Shown: piece after piece, positions 42,884 through 53,329 of the stretch
How positions within the stretch are numbered: the first letter of the stretch is position 1
Layout of the letters: each line of letters starts with the position of its first letter
NCBI RefSeq assembly: GCF_038806765.1
Contig: NZ_CP152389.1
Coordinates: 2,232,001 to 2,296,000 of the forward strand
Direction: 5' to 3'
DNA from: Mucilaginibacter sp. CSA2-8R
Lineage (GTDB): Bacteria > Bacteroidota > Bacteroidia > Sphingobacteriales > Sphingobacteriaceae
DNA: 64,000 nucleotides
The notes under the pieces: model-generated
Seen by the model: the letters and a program-made list of their open reading frames with translations, nothing else
Told to the model about the DNA's origin: nothing
Databases searched by the model: none
Program-made: the position numbers and the translations under genes

Positions 42884-45739
42884 ATGCCTCCATACAGATA
42901 TCAATCATTGCGCCTCTCTGCTGGAAAAGTTTTGTTTGCCGCTTTGTTGTTAGGTTCGTTGCTTAAGCCCCAAGCGGTAAACGCCCAGTCGGCCGACCTT
43001 AAGCTTTGGTATAACCAGCCGTCGCGTAAATGGACGGATGCATTGCCTATTGGTAACGGGCGTCTGGGTGCCATGATTTATGGTGGTATTGATACCGAAC
43101 GCATACAATTTAACGAGCAGACTTTGTGGACTGGTCGCCCGCGGGCTTACCAGCGGGAAGGCGCCGTGAAATATCTGCAGCCGATACGCCAGTTGTTATT
43201 TGAGGGCAAGCGCAAAGAAGCCGAAGAACTGGCCGAAGCCCATTTTATGGGTTTAAAAAACAACGAAGATACTTACGAAGCCCAAAAAGAAACTTGGTTT
43301 AAAAAGATACGCAGCCAGACCGCTGCGAAAGACGTTGCCTATGCCGATAACAACTGGAAAACTGTCGCGTTGCCCACTCAAAAAGGCTGGGAGGTTGTAC
43401 CGGGTTTCGAGGGCGTAGACGGTGCCGTCTGGTTGCGCACTGTGTTCAATGTACCGGCCGACTGGGCGGGCAAGAATTTGGTGCTAAGCCTGGGCCGCAT
43501 CCGCGATATGGATTTTACCTACGTTAATGGCGAGCAGGTGGGTAGTACCACTGGTACTGATTATCGTAAATATACCATCCCTGCGCGGCTGCTTCATGCC
43601 GGAAGTAATGCTATTGCCATACAGGTTATTAATTACTGGGATAAAGGCGGTTTAACCAGCGAGGGTAAAGAGCTATCGGTGTACCCAGAAGGCGCAACAC
43701 CGGAAAGCGGCATCAAACTGGCTAAAAGCTGGAAATACTGGATACAGGATTTTAACCCGCCGGCTTTTCCGCGCTACAATGCCGACTACCAGCCTTTTGC
43801 CGACGTGTTTTTGCAGTTTGCCAAACAGGGCGCTATAAGCAATTACAAACGCGACTTGGACATCAGCAATGCTACAGCCCACGTAAGCTATACCAGCAAC
43901 GGTGTCAACTTTGTGCGCGAATATTTTTCGAGCAATCCCGACCAGGTTATTGCCATGCACCTCACGGCAGATAAACCCGGTAACATTACATTCAAGGCTT
44001 TGCTAAGCACACTGCACAACAAATATAACATCCGAAAGGTCGATAACCAAACCCTGGCCTTGTCGTTACAAGTGAGCAATGGAGTGCTCACAGGGGTAAG
44101 CTATCTTAAAGTGCAAGCTGAAGGCGGTAAGGTAAATGTCTCTACCGATGGCATCTCGGTTACTGGTGCCAACGAGGCTACGCTTTATCTGACAGCAGCT
44201 ACCAGCTTTAAAAATTATCACGACGTCTCCGGTAATCCTGATGCGCTTTGCAAAACGGCTATTCAAAACTTAGGCAACAAAACTTATCAGGGAATCAGAG
44301 CAGTTCATGTGGCCGATTACCAAAAGCTATTTAATACTTTTTCCGTAAACTTTGGAGCCGGCAAAAACGCCGCGCTGCCTACCGACCAACGTATACTGAA
44401 ATATAACAGCACGGATGATGCAGCCTTGGTGGCGTTGTTTATGCAATACGGGCGATATCTGCTAATCTCATCTTCACGGCCTGGTACTAGTCCGGCTAAC
44501 TTACAGGGTATTTGGAATGATTTGCTGACGCCGCCCTGGGGTAGTAAATTTACCACCAACGTTAACCTCGAAATGAATTACTGGCCATCTGAGGTGCTTA
44601 ATCTTTCGGCTTGCAGCGAACCGCTGTACAATATGATAGACGACCTGGTGAAGAACGGTGAGCTTACCGCTAAAGCCCACTATGGCGCTCCGGGTTGGGT
44701 GCTGCATCATAATACTGACTTATGGCGGGGCACGGCACCAGTCAATGCATCTAACCATGGTATTTGGGTAACTGGCGCCGCCTGGCTTTCTCAACAATTA
44801 TGGGAGCATTACGAGTTTTCGCAGGATAAGACTTTTTTGAAAAGCAGGGCATACCCAATAATGAAAGGTGCAGCCGAGTTTTTCAACAGTTTTTTAATTA
44901 AAGACCCTAAAACAGGTTACCTAATTAGCACGCCGTCCAACTCGCCAGAGCACGGCGGACTCGTAGCTGGTCCAACCATGGATCACCAGATTATTCGCGA
45001 GCTATTTAAAAATTGCATTGCTGCTTCAAAAATACTGGGCGAAGATGCCGCCTTCCGGCAAGTGCTTCAAACTAAATATGCGCAGATTGCGCCCAATAAG
45101 ATTGGCCGTGCCGGCCAATTACAGGAATGGATGCAGGATGTAGATGACACCACCGATACCCACAGGCATGTATCGCATATGTGGGGCATTTATCCGGGTA
45201 CTGACATTACACCCAAGGATACGGCATTGATGCAGGCTGCCAAAAAATCGATGTATTACCGTGGCGATGACGGTACCGGTTGGAGCATTGCCTGGAAAAT
45301 TAATATTTGGGCGCGCATGCTGGATGGCAATCATGCTTACCTAATGCTAACCAAACTTTTGTCGCCGGCAGATGCGGTACCTAACCACGAAAAAGGTGGC
45401 GTATATCATAACCTTTTCGATGCACATCCGCCGTTTCAGATTGATGGTAATTTTGGCGGAGCGGCCGGCGTTGCCGAAATGCTGATACAAAGTCAGGGCA
45501 AAGACATTGATTTATTACCAGCGTTGCCATCGGCATTACCCAACGGCGACGTTAGAGGTATCTGTGCCCGTGGCGGTTTCACTTTGGACATTAAATGGCA
45601 AAACGGACAATTGCAGCAAGTAAAAGTGACCTCAACCGCAGGTGACCAATGTGTTTTGAAATATAAAGACAAGGTTGTGAATTTCCCGACGCAAAAAGGC
45701 AAAGCGTATACTTTTAATGCTCAACTAAGGCAGCTATAA
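42884..45739 (+). CDS. GH95 alpha-L-fucosidase/alpha-L-galactosidase with inserted jelly-roll domain
   Basis: A 951-residue exported GH95 enzyme, an inverting enzyme that removes terminal L-fucose or L-galactose. The N-terminal domain is typical (KLWYNQPSRKWTDALPIGNGRLGAMIYGG). The active-site Asn pair is N559 and N561 in TNVNLEMNYWPSE, a likely acid is E689 in SPEHGG, and the Asp is D854 in IDGNFGGAAGVAE. About residues 127-300 hold an extra GH2-type sugar-binding jelly-roll (WLRTVFNVPADWAGKNLVLSLG...VNGEQVGSTTGTDYRKYTIPARLL) spliced into the N-terminal domain. The signal ends AVNAQ. It is ten bases from the next gene. Confidence 0.88.
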   Translation: MPPYRYQSLRLSAGKVLFAALLLGSLLKPQAVNAQSADLKLWYNQPSRKWTDALPIGNGRLGAMIYGGIDTERIQFNEQTLWTGRPRAYQREGAVKYLQPIRQLLFEGKRKEAEELAEAHFMGLKNNEDTYEAQKETWFKKIRSQTAAKDVAYADNNWKTVALPTQKGWEVVPGFEGVDGAVWLRTVFNVPADWAGKNLVLSLGRIRDMDFTYVNGEQVGSTTGTDYRKYTIPARLLHAGSNAIAIQVINYWDKGGLTSEGKELSVYPEGATPESGIKLAKSWKYWIQDFNPPAFPRYNADYQPFADVFLQFAKQGAISNYKRDLDISNATAHVSYTSNGVNFVREYFSSNPDQVIAMHLTADKPGNITFKALLSTLHNKYNIRKVDNQTLALSLQVSNGVLTGVSYLKVQAEGGKVNVSTDGISVTGANEATLYLTAATSFKNYHDVSGNPDALCKTAIQNLGNKTYQGIRAVHVADYQKLFNTFSVNFGAGKNAALPTDQRILKYNSTDDAALVALFMQYGRYLLISSSRPGTSPANLQGIWNDLLTPPWGSKFTTNVNLEMNYWPSEVLNLSACSEPLYNMIDDLVKNGELTAKAHYGAPGWVLHHNTDLWRGTAPVNASNHGIWVTGAAWLSQQLWEHYEFSQDKTFLKSRAYPIMKGAAEFFNSFLIKDPKTGYLISTPSNSPEHGGLVAGPTMDHQIIRELFKNCIAASKILGEDAAFRQVLQTKYAQIAPNKIGRAGQLQEWMQDVDDTTDTHRHVSHMWGIYPGTDITPKDTALMQAAKKSMYYRGDDGTGWSIAWKINIWARMLDGNHAYLMLTKLLSPADAVPNHEKGGVYHNLFDAHPPFQIDGNFGGAAGVAEMLIQSQGKDIDLLPALPSALPNGDVRGICARGGFTLDIKWQNGQLQQVKVTSTAGDQCVLKYKDKVVNFPTQKGKAYTFNAQLRQL

Positions 45740-45748
45740 CAAATCAGC

Positions 45749-48700
45749 ATGAACGTTACTTACCGGTTTAAACCTGTTTCAGGCTTTTTTATTTTGACGC
45801 TTTTGCAGACTATGCTGATGCTTTCAGCAACTATCGGCTTTGCACAAATCCGTCAGGATGTTTTACTCAATAACGGTTGGCACTCCATAGCGCATGACCA
45901 GCCAAATCAGTACACCGGTTTTGAGCAGCCTGCCTACAACGATAACAGCTGGAAGAATGTTACTGTCCCGCATAATTGGGATATTTACGAAGGGTACCGC
46001 CGTTTGAAACATGGCAACCGCCATGGGTATGCCTGGTACCGCAAAATGTTTACTGCCAAACCATTGCCAGCCGGGCAGCGCTATTTTTTATGGTTCGAAG
46101 GGGTGAGCTCATATGCTACGGTTTGGTTAAACGGTAAAAAAGTAGGCTATCATGCCGGTGGTCGCACTTCTTTTACTTTGGATGTTACTGATGCCGTTCG
46201 TACTAACAAAGCAAATGTGCTGGCCGTTCGGGCCGACCATCCGGCCAACATTCAGGATTTACCCTGGGTTTGCGGAGGTTGTTCTGACGAGGTGGGTTTC
46301 TCGGAAGGTTCGCAGCCGATGGGGATTTTCAGGCCCGTCCATTTAATGGCTGTCAGCCAAGTAAGGGTAGAGCCATTCGGTGTTCATCTATGGAATGACA
46401 CGACGGTCTCTGAGAAATCAGCTAACATTAACCTGGAAACAGAAATTAAAAATTACAGCAGTAAGGCCGCGAATATCGTTGTAGAAAGTAAACTGTTGGA
46501 TGCGCAGGGTAAAACAATAGTCAGTGCTACCGCCAGCAGACAGCTCGGCCAAGCAACAACGGCGACCATACCTCAAAAATTTAATTTACTTGGTTCGGTA
46601 CATTTATGGTCATTACAAAACCCTTATCTGTACCGCTTGCAAACGCGTATTTTTCAAAACGGTAAAGCTATTGATGAAATAAATACGCCGTACGGCATTC
46701 GTTGGATAAAATGGCCGCTTACTTCCAAAAACGGTGATGGTCGTTTTTATTTGAACGGTAAGCCGGTTTTCATCAATGGCATCGGCGAATATGAACACTT
46801 AATGGGCCGCAGTCATGCCTTTACCAGTCAGGAAATTAAGGCACGGGTAATGCAGGTACGTGCTGCTGGCTTTAATGCTTTCCGGGATGCTCACCAGCCT
46901 CATAATTTAGAATATCAGCAATACTGGGATAAGTTGGGGTTATTGTGGTGGCCTCAGTTTTCGGCACATATCTGGTATAACACACCGCAGTTCAGAGAAA
47001 ATTATAAAAAGCTTATTGTCGAATGGATTAAGGAACGGCGCAACAGTCCGTCGGTAACGATGTGGGGTTTAGAAAACGAAAGTAAACTGCCGGAAGATTT
47101 TGCCCGCGAATGCACGGAGTTAATCAGAAAGCTCGACCCAACGGCTTCTATCCAGCGGCCGGTAACTACCTGTAATGGTGGTAAAGGTACCGACTGGGAC
47201 GTACCACAAAACTGGACCGGCACGTATGGTGGCAACCCTTTGACCTACGCCGATGATTTAAAAAAACAAATACTGGTAGGCGAATATGGTGCCTGGCGTA
47301 GCCTCGAGCTGCATACGGAAGGCCCCTTTGTAGCCAACGGCCCCGTGAGCGAAGACCGCATGACGCAACTGATGGAAACCAAAGTGCGGTTAGCCGAAGC
47401 TGCTAAAAACAAAGTGGCCGGACAATATCACTGGTTGCTGTACTCGCACGAAAACCCGGGCCGTATACAAGGCGGCGAGGGTTACCGCGAGTTAGACCGC
47501 GTAGGCCCCATCAACTACAAAGGTTTATTTACACCCTGGGGGCAACCGCTGGATGTGTTTTATATGTTTAGGGCCAACTATGCCGACAAGCACCGGGAGC
47601 CGATGGCATACATCGTATCGCATACTTGGCCAAACCGCTGGGTATCGCCGGGGGTAAAGGATAGCATTACCGTTTATTCCAATTGCGATGAGGTGGAGTT
47701 ATTCAACGATGTAAAGTCGGCTTCATTAGGTCGCCAGAAAAGTAGAGGGATAGGCACGCATTTTCAGTGGGATAAGGTCGATATTAAATATAACGTACTG
47801 TATGCCGTAGGTTATGTAAATGGTAAGCCGGTGGCGCAGGATTATATTGTTTTAAATAACCTGCCTCAATCGCCAAATTATCAGCAATTATTTAGCAACC
47901 AGCGCGACCTGTTCAAACCGGCTACCGGTCAAAAATACCTTTATCGGGTTAATTGCGGCGGACCGGAATACACCGATTCGCATGGCAACGTATGGCGGGC
48001 AGATGTGCATCGAACTAAATCCAATAGCTGGGGTTCAACATCATGGACCGACGATTACAAGGGCATTCCGGCGTTTTTCGCGAGTCAGCAACGTACGTTT
48101 GATGCAGTGTGTAATACCTCCGATGGCAAGCTGTTGCAAACCTACCGATACGGGATAGAAAAGCTGCAGTACCATTTCCCGGTTGCTGATGGTACTTACC
48201 AAATTGAGCTGTATTTTAATGAGCCATGGTATGGCACCGGGGGCGGCATGGATTGCAGCGGCTGGCGGCAATTTGACGTAGCGATTAATGGCAAAACTTT
48301 CATTTCGAGACTTGACATTTGGAAAGAAGCGGGTTACAACATCGGGCTTAAAAAAGTAATTACCGCAACTGTAAAGGGCGGTAGTTTAAATATTTCCTTC
48401 CCGGAGGTTTATTCGGGCCAGGCCATCGTTTCGGCTATTGCCATTAGTTCATCTAAAGGCAATTCAATCGTAGCGCCATCATCGTCAGGTATTATCAATA
48501 ATATCACCGCTTCTAAGACAGTCAAAGCTAAGACTTGGTTGGATATTGGCGATCAGGCTTACGCTGATGATAGTAAAACCACTTTTAATAAGTTGCCATC
48601 ATCTTTATACGGAGCGGAATGGATTCAAACAGCTAATGATCCCAAAAGCACAGGTGCAAGTCAGTTTAACATGGCACAAGATGGTGACGTGTATATTGCC

Positions 48701-49303
48701 ATGGATGCGTCCGCCGCGGAAAGACCCAACTGGCTAAAAGATTTTGAAGTGACCGGTTTGAGCTTACAGCTAAGTGCACAAGCCGGGCACGATATGCCGC
48801 TTTACCGTAAGCGTTATAGGCAAGGGGAGCAGGTAAGTTTGAAAGAAAACAAAGGTTCCCTGATGTATCTTGCAATCGTATTACCAGCTAACACGCTTGA
48901 ACCTGCCACCGATTTAAGAAAGACGGTTACTTACAAGGCCGATGATGCTTTGGCACAAGGTGGCGCTAAAACAGATACCCTAAGCGGGCGTAAAGTTATC
49001 CATTTCGGTAGCAGTCAGAGTACGGCCGTATTTAGCATTAGCCCAGGCGTGGCCGACTTATATGCCTTGCGCATTAAGTATTACAATTTTACCAGCCAAC
49101 CTTTTACCGCAAATATGCAACTGCTGGCGGCCGACGGTACGGTGATGAAAACCGAGCAACTGTCGTTCAAACCCGTGCAAAAGGGTAAGTCGGGTACGGT
49201 AGCGACAACCACCGGTACCAGTGTTAATGCCGGTAATTACCGTGTTGTAATTACAGCGCCTGCTGCCGAGGGCTTAAGTATAGCCAGTATTGAAATGCAG
49301 TAA
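45749..49303 (+). CDS. Exported GH2 glycosidase with malectin-type domain
   Basis: An 1184-residue exported GH2 protein, probably a beta-galactosidase or beta-glucuronidase type. The signal ends ATIGFAQ. The sugar-binding and Ig-like domains precede the barrel. The acid/base is Glu444 in GLENESK and the nucleophile Glu512 in LVGEYGAW, which differs from the usual TE or CE of beta-galactosidases. At about 730-880 there is a malectin/CBM57-like domain (VNCGGPEYTDSHGNVWRAD...WYGTGGGMDCSGWRQFDVAINGK). About 300 further residues are unassigned. Such large variants occur in plant-glycan loci. The exact linkage is unknown. Confidence 0.85.
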   Translation: MNVTYRFKPVSGFFILTLLQTMLMLSATIGFAQIRQDVLLNNGWHSIAHDQPNQYTGFEQPAYNDNSWKNVTVPHNWDIYEGYRRLKHGNRHGYAWYRKMFTAKPLPAGQRYFLWFEGVSSYATVWLNGKKVGYHAGGRTSFTLDVTDAVRTNKANVLAVRADHPANIQDLPWVCGGCSDEVGFSEGSQPMGIFRPVHLMAVSQVRVEPFGVHLWNDTTVSEKSANINLETEIKNYSSKAANIVVESKLLDAQGKTIVSATASRQLGQATTATIPQKFNLLGSVHLWSLQNPYLYRLQTRIFQNGKAIDEINTPYGIRWIKWPLTSKNGDGRFYLNGKPVFINGIGEYEHLMGRSHAFTSQEIKARVMQVRAAGFNAFRDAHQPHNLEYQQYWDKLGLLWWPQFSAHIWYNTPQFRENYKKLIVEWIKERRNSPSVTMWGLENESKLPEDFARECTELIRKLDPTASIQRPVTTCNGGKGTDWDVPQNWTGTYGGNPLTYADDLKKQILVGEYGAWRSLELHTEGPFVANGPVSEDRMTQLMETKVRLAEAAKNKVAGQYHWLLYSHENPGRIQGGEGYRELDRVGPINYKGLFTPWGQPLDVFYMFRANYADKHREPMAYIVSHTWPNRWVSPGVKDSITVYSNCDEVELFNDVKSASLGRQKSRGIGTHFQWDKVDIKYNVLYAVGYVNGKPVAQDYIVLNNLPQSPNYQQLFSNQRDLFKPATGQKYLYRVNCGGPEYTDSHGNVWRADVHRTKSNSWGSTSWTDDYKGIPAFFASQQRTFDAVCNTSDGKLLQTYRYGIEKLQYHFPVADGTYQIELYFNEPWYGTGGGMDCSGWRQFDVAINGKTFISRLDIWKEAGYNIGLKKVITATVKGGSLNISFPEVYSGQAIVSAIAISSSKGNSIVAPSSSGIINNITASKTVKAKTWLDIGDQAYADDSKTTFNKLPSSLYGAEWIQTANDPKSTGASQFNMAQDGDVYIAMDASAAERPNWLKDFEVTGLSLQLSAQAGHDMPLYRKRYRQGEQVSLKENKGSLMYLAIVLPANTLEPATDLRKTVTYKADDALAQGGAKTDTLSGRKVIHFGSSQSTAVFSISPGVADLYALRIKYYNFTSQPFTANMQLLAADGTVMKTEQLSFKPVQKGKSGTVATTTGTSVNAGNYRVVITAPAAEGLSIASIEMQ

Positions 49304-49322
49304 CCAAGACTTTTGTAAACCC

Positions 49323-52067
49323 ATGATGAAGAAGTTTTACCTGTTTCTTATTTTATTGCCCTTACACAGCTTAGCGCAAAGTTTGCAGGTGGGCGCTTTA
49401 AAGTGTGAGTATAAACTTAATCCGCAAGGTATAGAAACGCAGTCACCCAAACTGAGCTGGCAGCTGCAGAGCAACAGATTAAACATCAAGCAAACAGCTT
49501 ATCATATATTGGTAGCCGATAACCTAACTGTGTTACAAAAAAACTCAGGTAACGTTTGGGATTCTAAAAAGGTAAACTCATTCGCATCTATTCAAATTCC
49601 TTACCGGGGTAAGCCCTTGCAAAGTGCAAAAACTTATTATTGGAAGGTGATGGTTTGGGACAACCAGCACCATGTAACCGGTTGGAGCCAGCCGCAAACG
49701 TGGCAAATGGGTCTTTCAACTGCTCAGGATTGGAAAGGTGCCCAATGGATTGCTTACGAAAAGCTGCCGGACTCTTCGCGAATTGTGCCGCTATTGCACG
49801 GACGAGGACCTAAAAAGTTAGGTACCTTAAACGATGTATTGCCACTGATGCGTAAAACCTTTGCCGTCAAAAAGCCGGTTAAAAAGTCAACATTATACAT
49901 CTGTGGTCTTGGCCATTTTGAATTGAGCATCAATGGCAAAAAAATTAGCGACCACTTTTTAGACCCTGGATGGACAGCTTATGATAAGCAGGCCTTGTAT
50001 GTTCCTTTTAACGTTACGCAAAATATTCAGCAGGGTAATAACGCTATCGGCGTTATGCTGGGTAACGGCTTTTACTTCATCCCGCGCGACAAGCGTTATC
50101 GCAAACTTACCGGTGCTTATGGTTTCCCTAAAATGATATGCCGGTTGGTTACCGAATACGCAGACGGAACGGTTGAAAACGTAGTAAGCGACGAAAGCTG
50201 GAAAACATCGCCATCGCCCACCACTTTCACAAGTATTTACGGAGGCGAAGATTACAACGCCAACCTGGAACAAAATGGATGGAACACGACAGGCTTTGAT
50301 GATAAAGCCTGGAAGAAGGTAGTAACAGTAGACGGTTCGCCGATTTTGAATGCACAACTGGCCGAGCCGCTAAAAATATTCGACCAGTTTGCGACGCAAA
50401 AGGTAAGCGATTTGGGCAATAACAAATGGATGTTTGATTTAGGTCAAAATGCCTCGGGCATCCCACAAATTACCTTTAAAGGTAAAAAAGGCGATACGGT
50501 TAAAATTATGCCTTCTGAATTGGTAAAAGCTGCTGACGGTTCGGTTAATCAGGGTGGTTCAGGTGGGCCTCATTATTATAGCTACGTATTAAAAGGCGAC
50601 GGCGAAGAAACGTGGCAGCCACGTTTTACTTATTACGGATTCCGGTATTTACAGGTAGAGGGCGCTGTACCGCTGGGTAAAGATAATAAACAAAGTCTGC
50701 CGGTTTTGATAGCTGTTAAAAGGTTGCATACGCGTAACGCAGCCGGAGCAACAGGCAGTTTTTCGTGTGATAACGAGCTTTTCAATAAAACGTACAGCTT
50801 AATTGATTGGGCCATTAAAAGCAATATGGCCAGCGTGTTTACTGACTGCCCTCATCGCGAAAAACTGGGCTGGTTGGAAGAGGCACACTTGGTGGGTGGT
50901 TCCATGCAGTACATCTACGATATTGCCAATCTAAGCCGTAAGTGCATTAACGATATGCAGGTAGCGCAAACACCGGAAGGTTTGATTCCCGAAATTGCAC
51001 CAGAGTTTACCCAATTTACAGAGCCATTCCGCGACTCACCCGAGTGGGGGAGTAATGCGGTTATTTTGCCCTGGTATGTATATCAATGGTATGGTGATAA
51101 GCAGGTTTTGGCAGATAATTACGCAACGATGCAACGCTACTTAAGCTACCTTGCAGTCAAAGCGGACAAGGGTATTCTTACACAAGGCTTGGGCGATTGG
51201 TATGATATCGGCCCGAAAGCGCCGGGCCTTTCTCAAAATACACCCAAAGGCATCACGGCTACGGCTGTTTATTATTATGATTTGCAGATTGCCGAAAAGG
51301 TTGCCCGGTTGTTAGGCAAACCCACCGACGCGGCCCGATATCAAAAATTGGCGTCAGAGGTAAAGCAATCATTCAATAACAGCTTTTTCAATCCGCAAAC
51401 CAAACAGTACGGCACTGGCAGCCAAACGGCTAATGCAATGGCCGTTTTTTGTGGTTTGGTTGAGCCGCAATTTAAAGCTGCAGTTGTGGAAAATATTGTG
51501 CAGGATTTACGTAACCGCAACAACAGCTTAACCGCCGGTGATATTGGTTATCGCTATCTGCTGCGCGTGCTGGACGACGAAGGCCGTTCGGACGTAATTT
51601 ATGCGATGAACAACCGTTCGGACGTACCCGGTTACGGCTACCAGTTGGCTAAAGGCGCCACGGCCCTCACCGAGTCGTGGCAGGCGCTGCCCGGCGTATC
51701 AAATAACCACCTGATGCTGGGACATTTAGTGGAGTGGTTTTATACTGGTTTGGCCGGCATCCGTCAAATGCCCAATAGCGTAGCTTTCCGCCATATCGAA
51801 ATTCGTCCCGAACCGGTGGGCGATATCAATCTTGCCGAAGCCAAAACTGAAACACCTTACGGCACCATCCGCAGTAAGTGGCAGCGCGAAGGGGCAAGGT
51901 TTACGTTGGATGTTGAAATACCAGCCAATACCGATGCGGTGGTTTATTTACCCGCAAGCAAAGCAGCAAAATTGTCTGTCAATGGCAAAGCGGTACTTGC
52001 TGCAATTAACAACGGTAAAGCGATGCTTAAGGTAGGATCAGGCAAATACCACTTCACGGTAAACTAA
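49323..52067 (+). CDS. Exported GH78 alpha-L-rhamnosidase
   Basis: A 914-residue exported inverting alpha-L-rhamnosidase. ATG 49323 gives the signal MMKKFYLFLILLPLHSLAQ, and the upstream in-frame ATG at 49290 overlaps the previous gene and lacks a signal. The N-terminal Ig-like and jelly-roll domains (CEYKLNPQGIETQSPKLSWQL) lead to an (alpha/alpha)6 domain. Asp508 and Glu513 in FTDCPHREKLGW align with the catalytic-site Asp567 and Glu572 of Bacillus RhaB. Glu520 replaces its Asp579. It should release terminal L-rhamnose in the periplasm. Confidence 0.92.
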   Translation: MMKKFYLFLILLPLHSLAQSLQVGALKCEYKLNPQGIETQSPKLSWQLQSNRLNIKQTAYHILVADNLTVLQKNSGNVWDSKKVNSFASIQIPYRGKPLQSAKTYYWKVMVWDNQHHVTGWSQPQTWQMGLSTAQDWKGAQWIAYEKLPDSSRIVPLLHGRGPKKLGTLNDVLPLMRKTFAVKKPVKKSTLYICGLGHFELSINGKKISDHFLDPGWTAYDKQALYVPFNVTQNIQQGNNAIGVMLGNGFYFIPRDKRYRKLTGAYGFPKMICRLVTEYADGTVENVVSDESWKTSPSPTTFTSIYGGEDYNANLEQNGWNTTGFDDKAWKKVVTVDGSPILNAQLAEPLKIFDQFATQKVSDLGNNKWMFDLGQNASGIPQITFKGKKGDTVKIMPSELVKAADGSVNQGGSGGPHYYSYVLKGDGEETWQPRFTYYGFRYLQVEGAVPLGKDNKQSLPVLIAVKRLHTRNAAGATGSFSCDNELFNKTYSLIDWAIKSNMASVFTDCPHREKLGWLEEAHLVGGSMQYIYDIANLSRKCINDMQVAQTPEGLIPEIAPEFTQFTEPFRDSPEWGSNAVILPWYVYQWYGDKQVLADNYATMQRYLSYLAVKADKGILTQGLGDWYDIGPKAPGLSQNTPKGITATAVYYYDLQIAEKVARLLGKPTDAARYQKLASEVKQSFNNSFFNPQTKQYGTGSQTANAMAVFCGLVEPQFKAAVVENIVQDLRNRNNSLTAGDIGYRYLLRVLDDEGRSDVIYAMNNRSDVPGYGYQLAKGATALTESWQALPGVSNNHLMLGHLVEWFYTGLAGIRQMPNSVAFRHIEIRPEPVGDINLAEAKTETPYGTIRSKWQREGARFTLDVEIPANTDAVVYLPASKAAKLSVNGKAVLAAINNGKAMLKVGSGKYHFTVN

Positions 52068-52129
52068 ATGAATACCTTCAAAATCGATTCCAAAAAATTA
52101 GAACTCAACAACGATATTCAGATATAAGC

Positions 52130-53266
52130 ATGAAATATTTCAGGGCAATAAAAAGCCAGTTGCTGGCCGCAGCTTTCATTATTACTGCTACCACTGCATG
52201 GGCACAAAACGCTAAAAAAGAGGTTGCGGATGACGTGATGCAGAAAGTTTATGAGGAAGTTAAAACTCCTTACAAATACGGCATGGTGTTAACGCCCGAA
52301 GACAACAGCAAGAAAATGGATTGCCCTACGGTGTTCCGTAAAAATAATCAATGGTACATGACCTACCTCATTTTTAATGGCCAGGGTTACGAAACCTGGC
52401 TGGCCAACAGTAAAGATTTACTGAACTGGAAACAGTTAGGCCGCATCATGTCTTTTAGCGATTCTACCAATTGGGACAGCAGCCAAAAAGCTGGCTACCC
52501 GGCCCTTCAGGATACCAAATGGGGAGGCAGTTACGAGTTGCAAAAGTATCAGAACAAATACTGGATGTCGTACTTTGGCGGGCACGACCGCGGGTATGAA
52601 AAAGGTTTGCTTTCCATCAGCATGGCCTTTACCGACAAAGACCCTTCGGTTGCTCACGAATGGCAGCGTTTGGGCAAGCCTGTTTTAATGGCTACCGACC
52701 CTAACGTGCAGTGGTGGGATAATCATACCCTGTACAAAGAAACCGTTATTTGGGATAAAGCCAAAAGCCTGGGGCACCCTTTCATCATGTACTATAATGC
52801 GAACGGCGACAGCCTGAATAAAAAGCGTGGTGCCGAGCGTATCGGTATGGCTTTTTCTGATGATATGGTAAACTGGAAACGTGCCGAAAAAAATCCCATA
52901 CTCAACCACAACATTGGCATTACCGGCGACCCTTACCTGCAAAAAATGGGTGATGTATGGGTGATGTTCTACTTTGGTGCTTTCTGGAAAGATAAGGGCG
53001 GCGCCTTTAACCGCTTTGCCTGCTCATACGATTTGGCCAACTGGACCGAATGGAAAGGGGAGGACCTGATTCAGTCGTCAGAACCGTATGATAATATGTT
53101 TGCCCATAAATCGTGCGTTATTAAATACAAGGGCGTTGTCTATCATTTTTATTGCGCCGTAAACAAAGCCGACCAGCGCGGCATTGCGGTGGCTACTTCA
53201 AAAGATATGGGCAAAAGCAAAGTGAGCTTTGTAGCGCCGCCACCACCCAAAGCAAAAAAGAACTAA
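52130..53266 (+). CDS. GH43-like five-bladed propeller glycosidase, family unclear
   Basis: A 378-residue exported protein. The signal ends TTAWAQ. The blades resemble clan GH-F/J (GH43, GH32, GH117) enzymes: KKMDCPTVFRKNNQWYMTYLIFNGQGYETWLANSKDLLNW, ISMAFTDKDP, and ITGDPYLQKMGDVWVMFYFG. The acids in MDCP, KETVIW and TGDPY could form the catalytic triad. It is not a clear member of any family I know. The locus suggests a substrate with arabinose, galactose or an anhydro-sugar. It lies between the rhamnosidase and the second GH2, probably in the same transcript. Confidence 0.7.
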   Translation: MKYFRAIKSQLLAAAFIITATTAWAQNAKKEVADDVMQKVYEEVKTPYKYGMVLTPEDNSKKMDCPTVFRKNNQWYMTYLIFNGQGYETWLANSKDLLNWKQLGRIMSFSDSTNWDSSQKAGYPALQDTKWGGSYELQKYQNKYWMSYFGGHDRGYEKGLLSISMAFTDKDPSVAHEWQRLGKPVLMATDPNVQWWDNHTLYKETVIWDKAKSLGHPFIMYYNANGDSLNKKRGAERIGMAFSDDMVNWKRAEKNPILNHNIGITGDPYLQKMGDVWVMFYFGAFWKDKGGAFNRFACSYDLANWTEWKGEDLIQSSEPYDNMFAHKSCVIKYKGVVYHFYCAVNKADQRGIAVATSKDMGKSKVSFVAPPPPKAKKN

Positions 53267-53329
53267 GTTTGCGGCGCTAAAATGCCGGTTTGCTTATGTG
53301 GCAGAGGGTATGGGTTTAAGTTAATTGTT

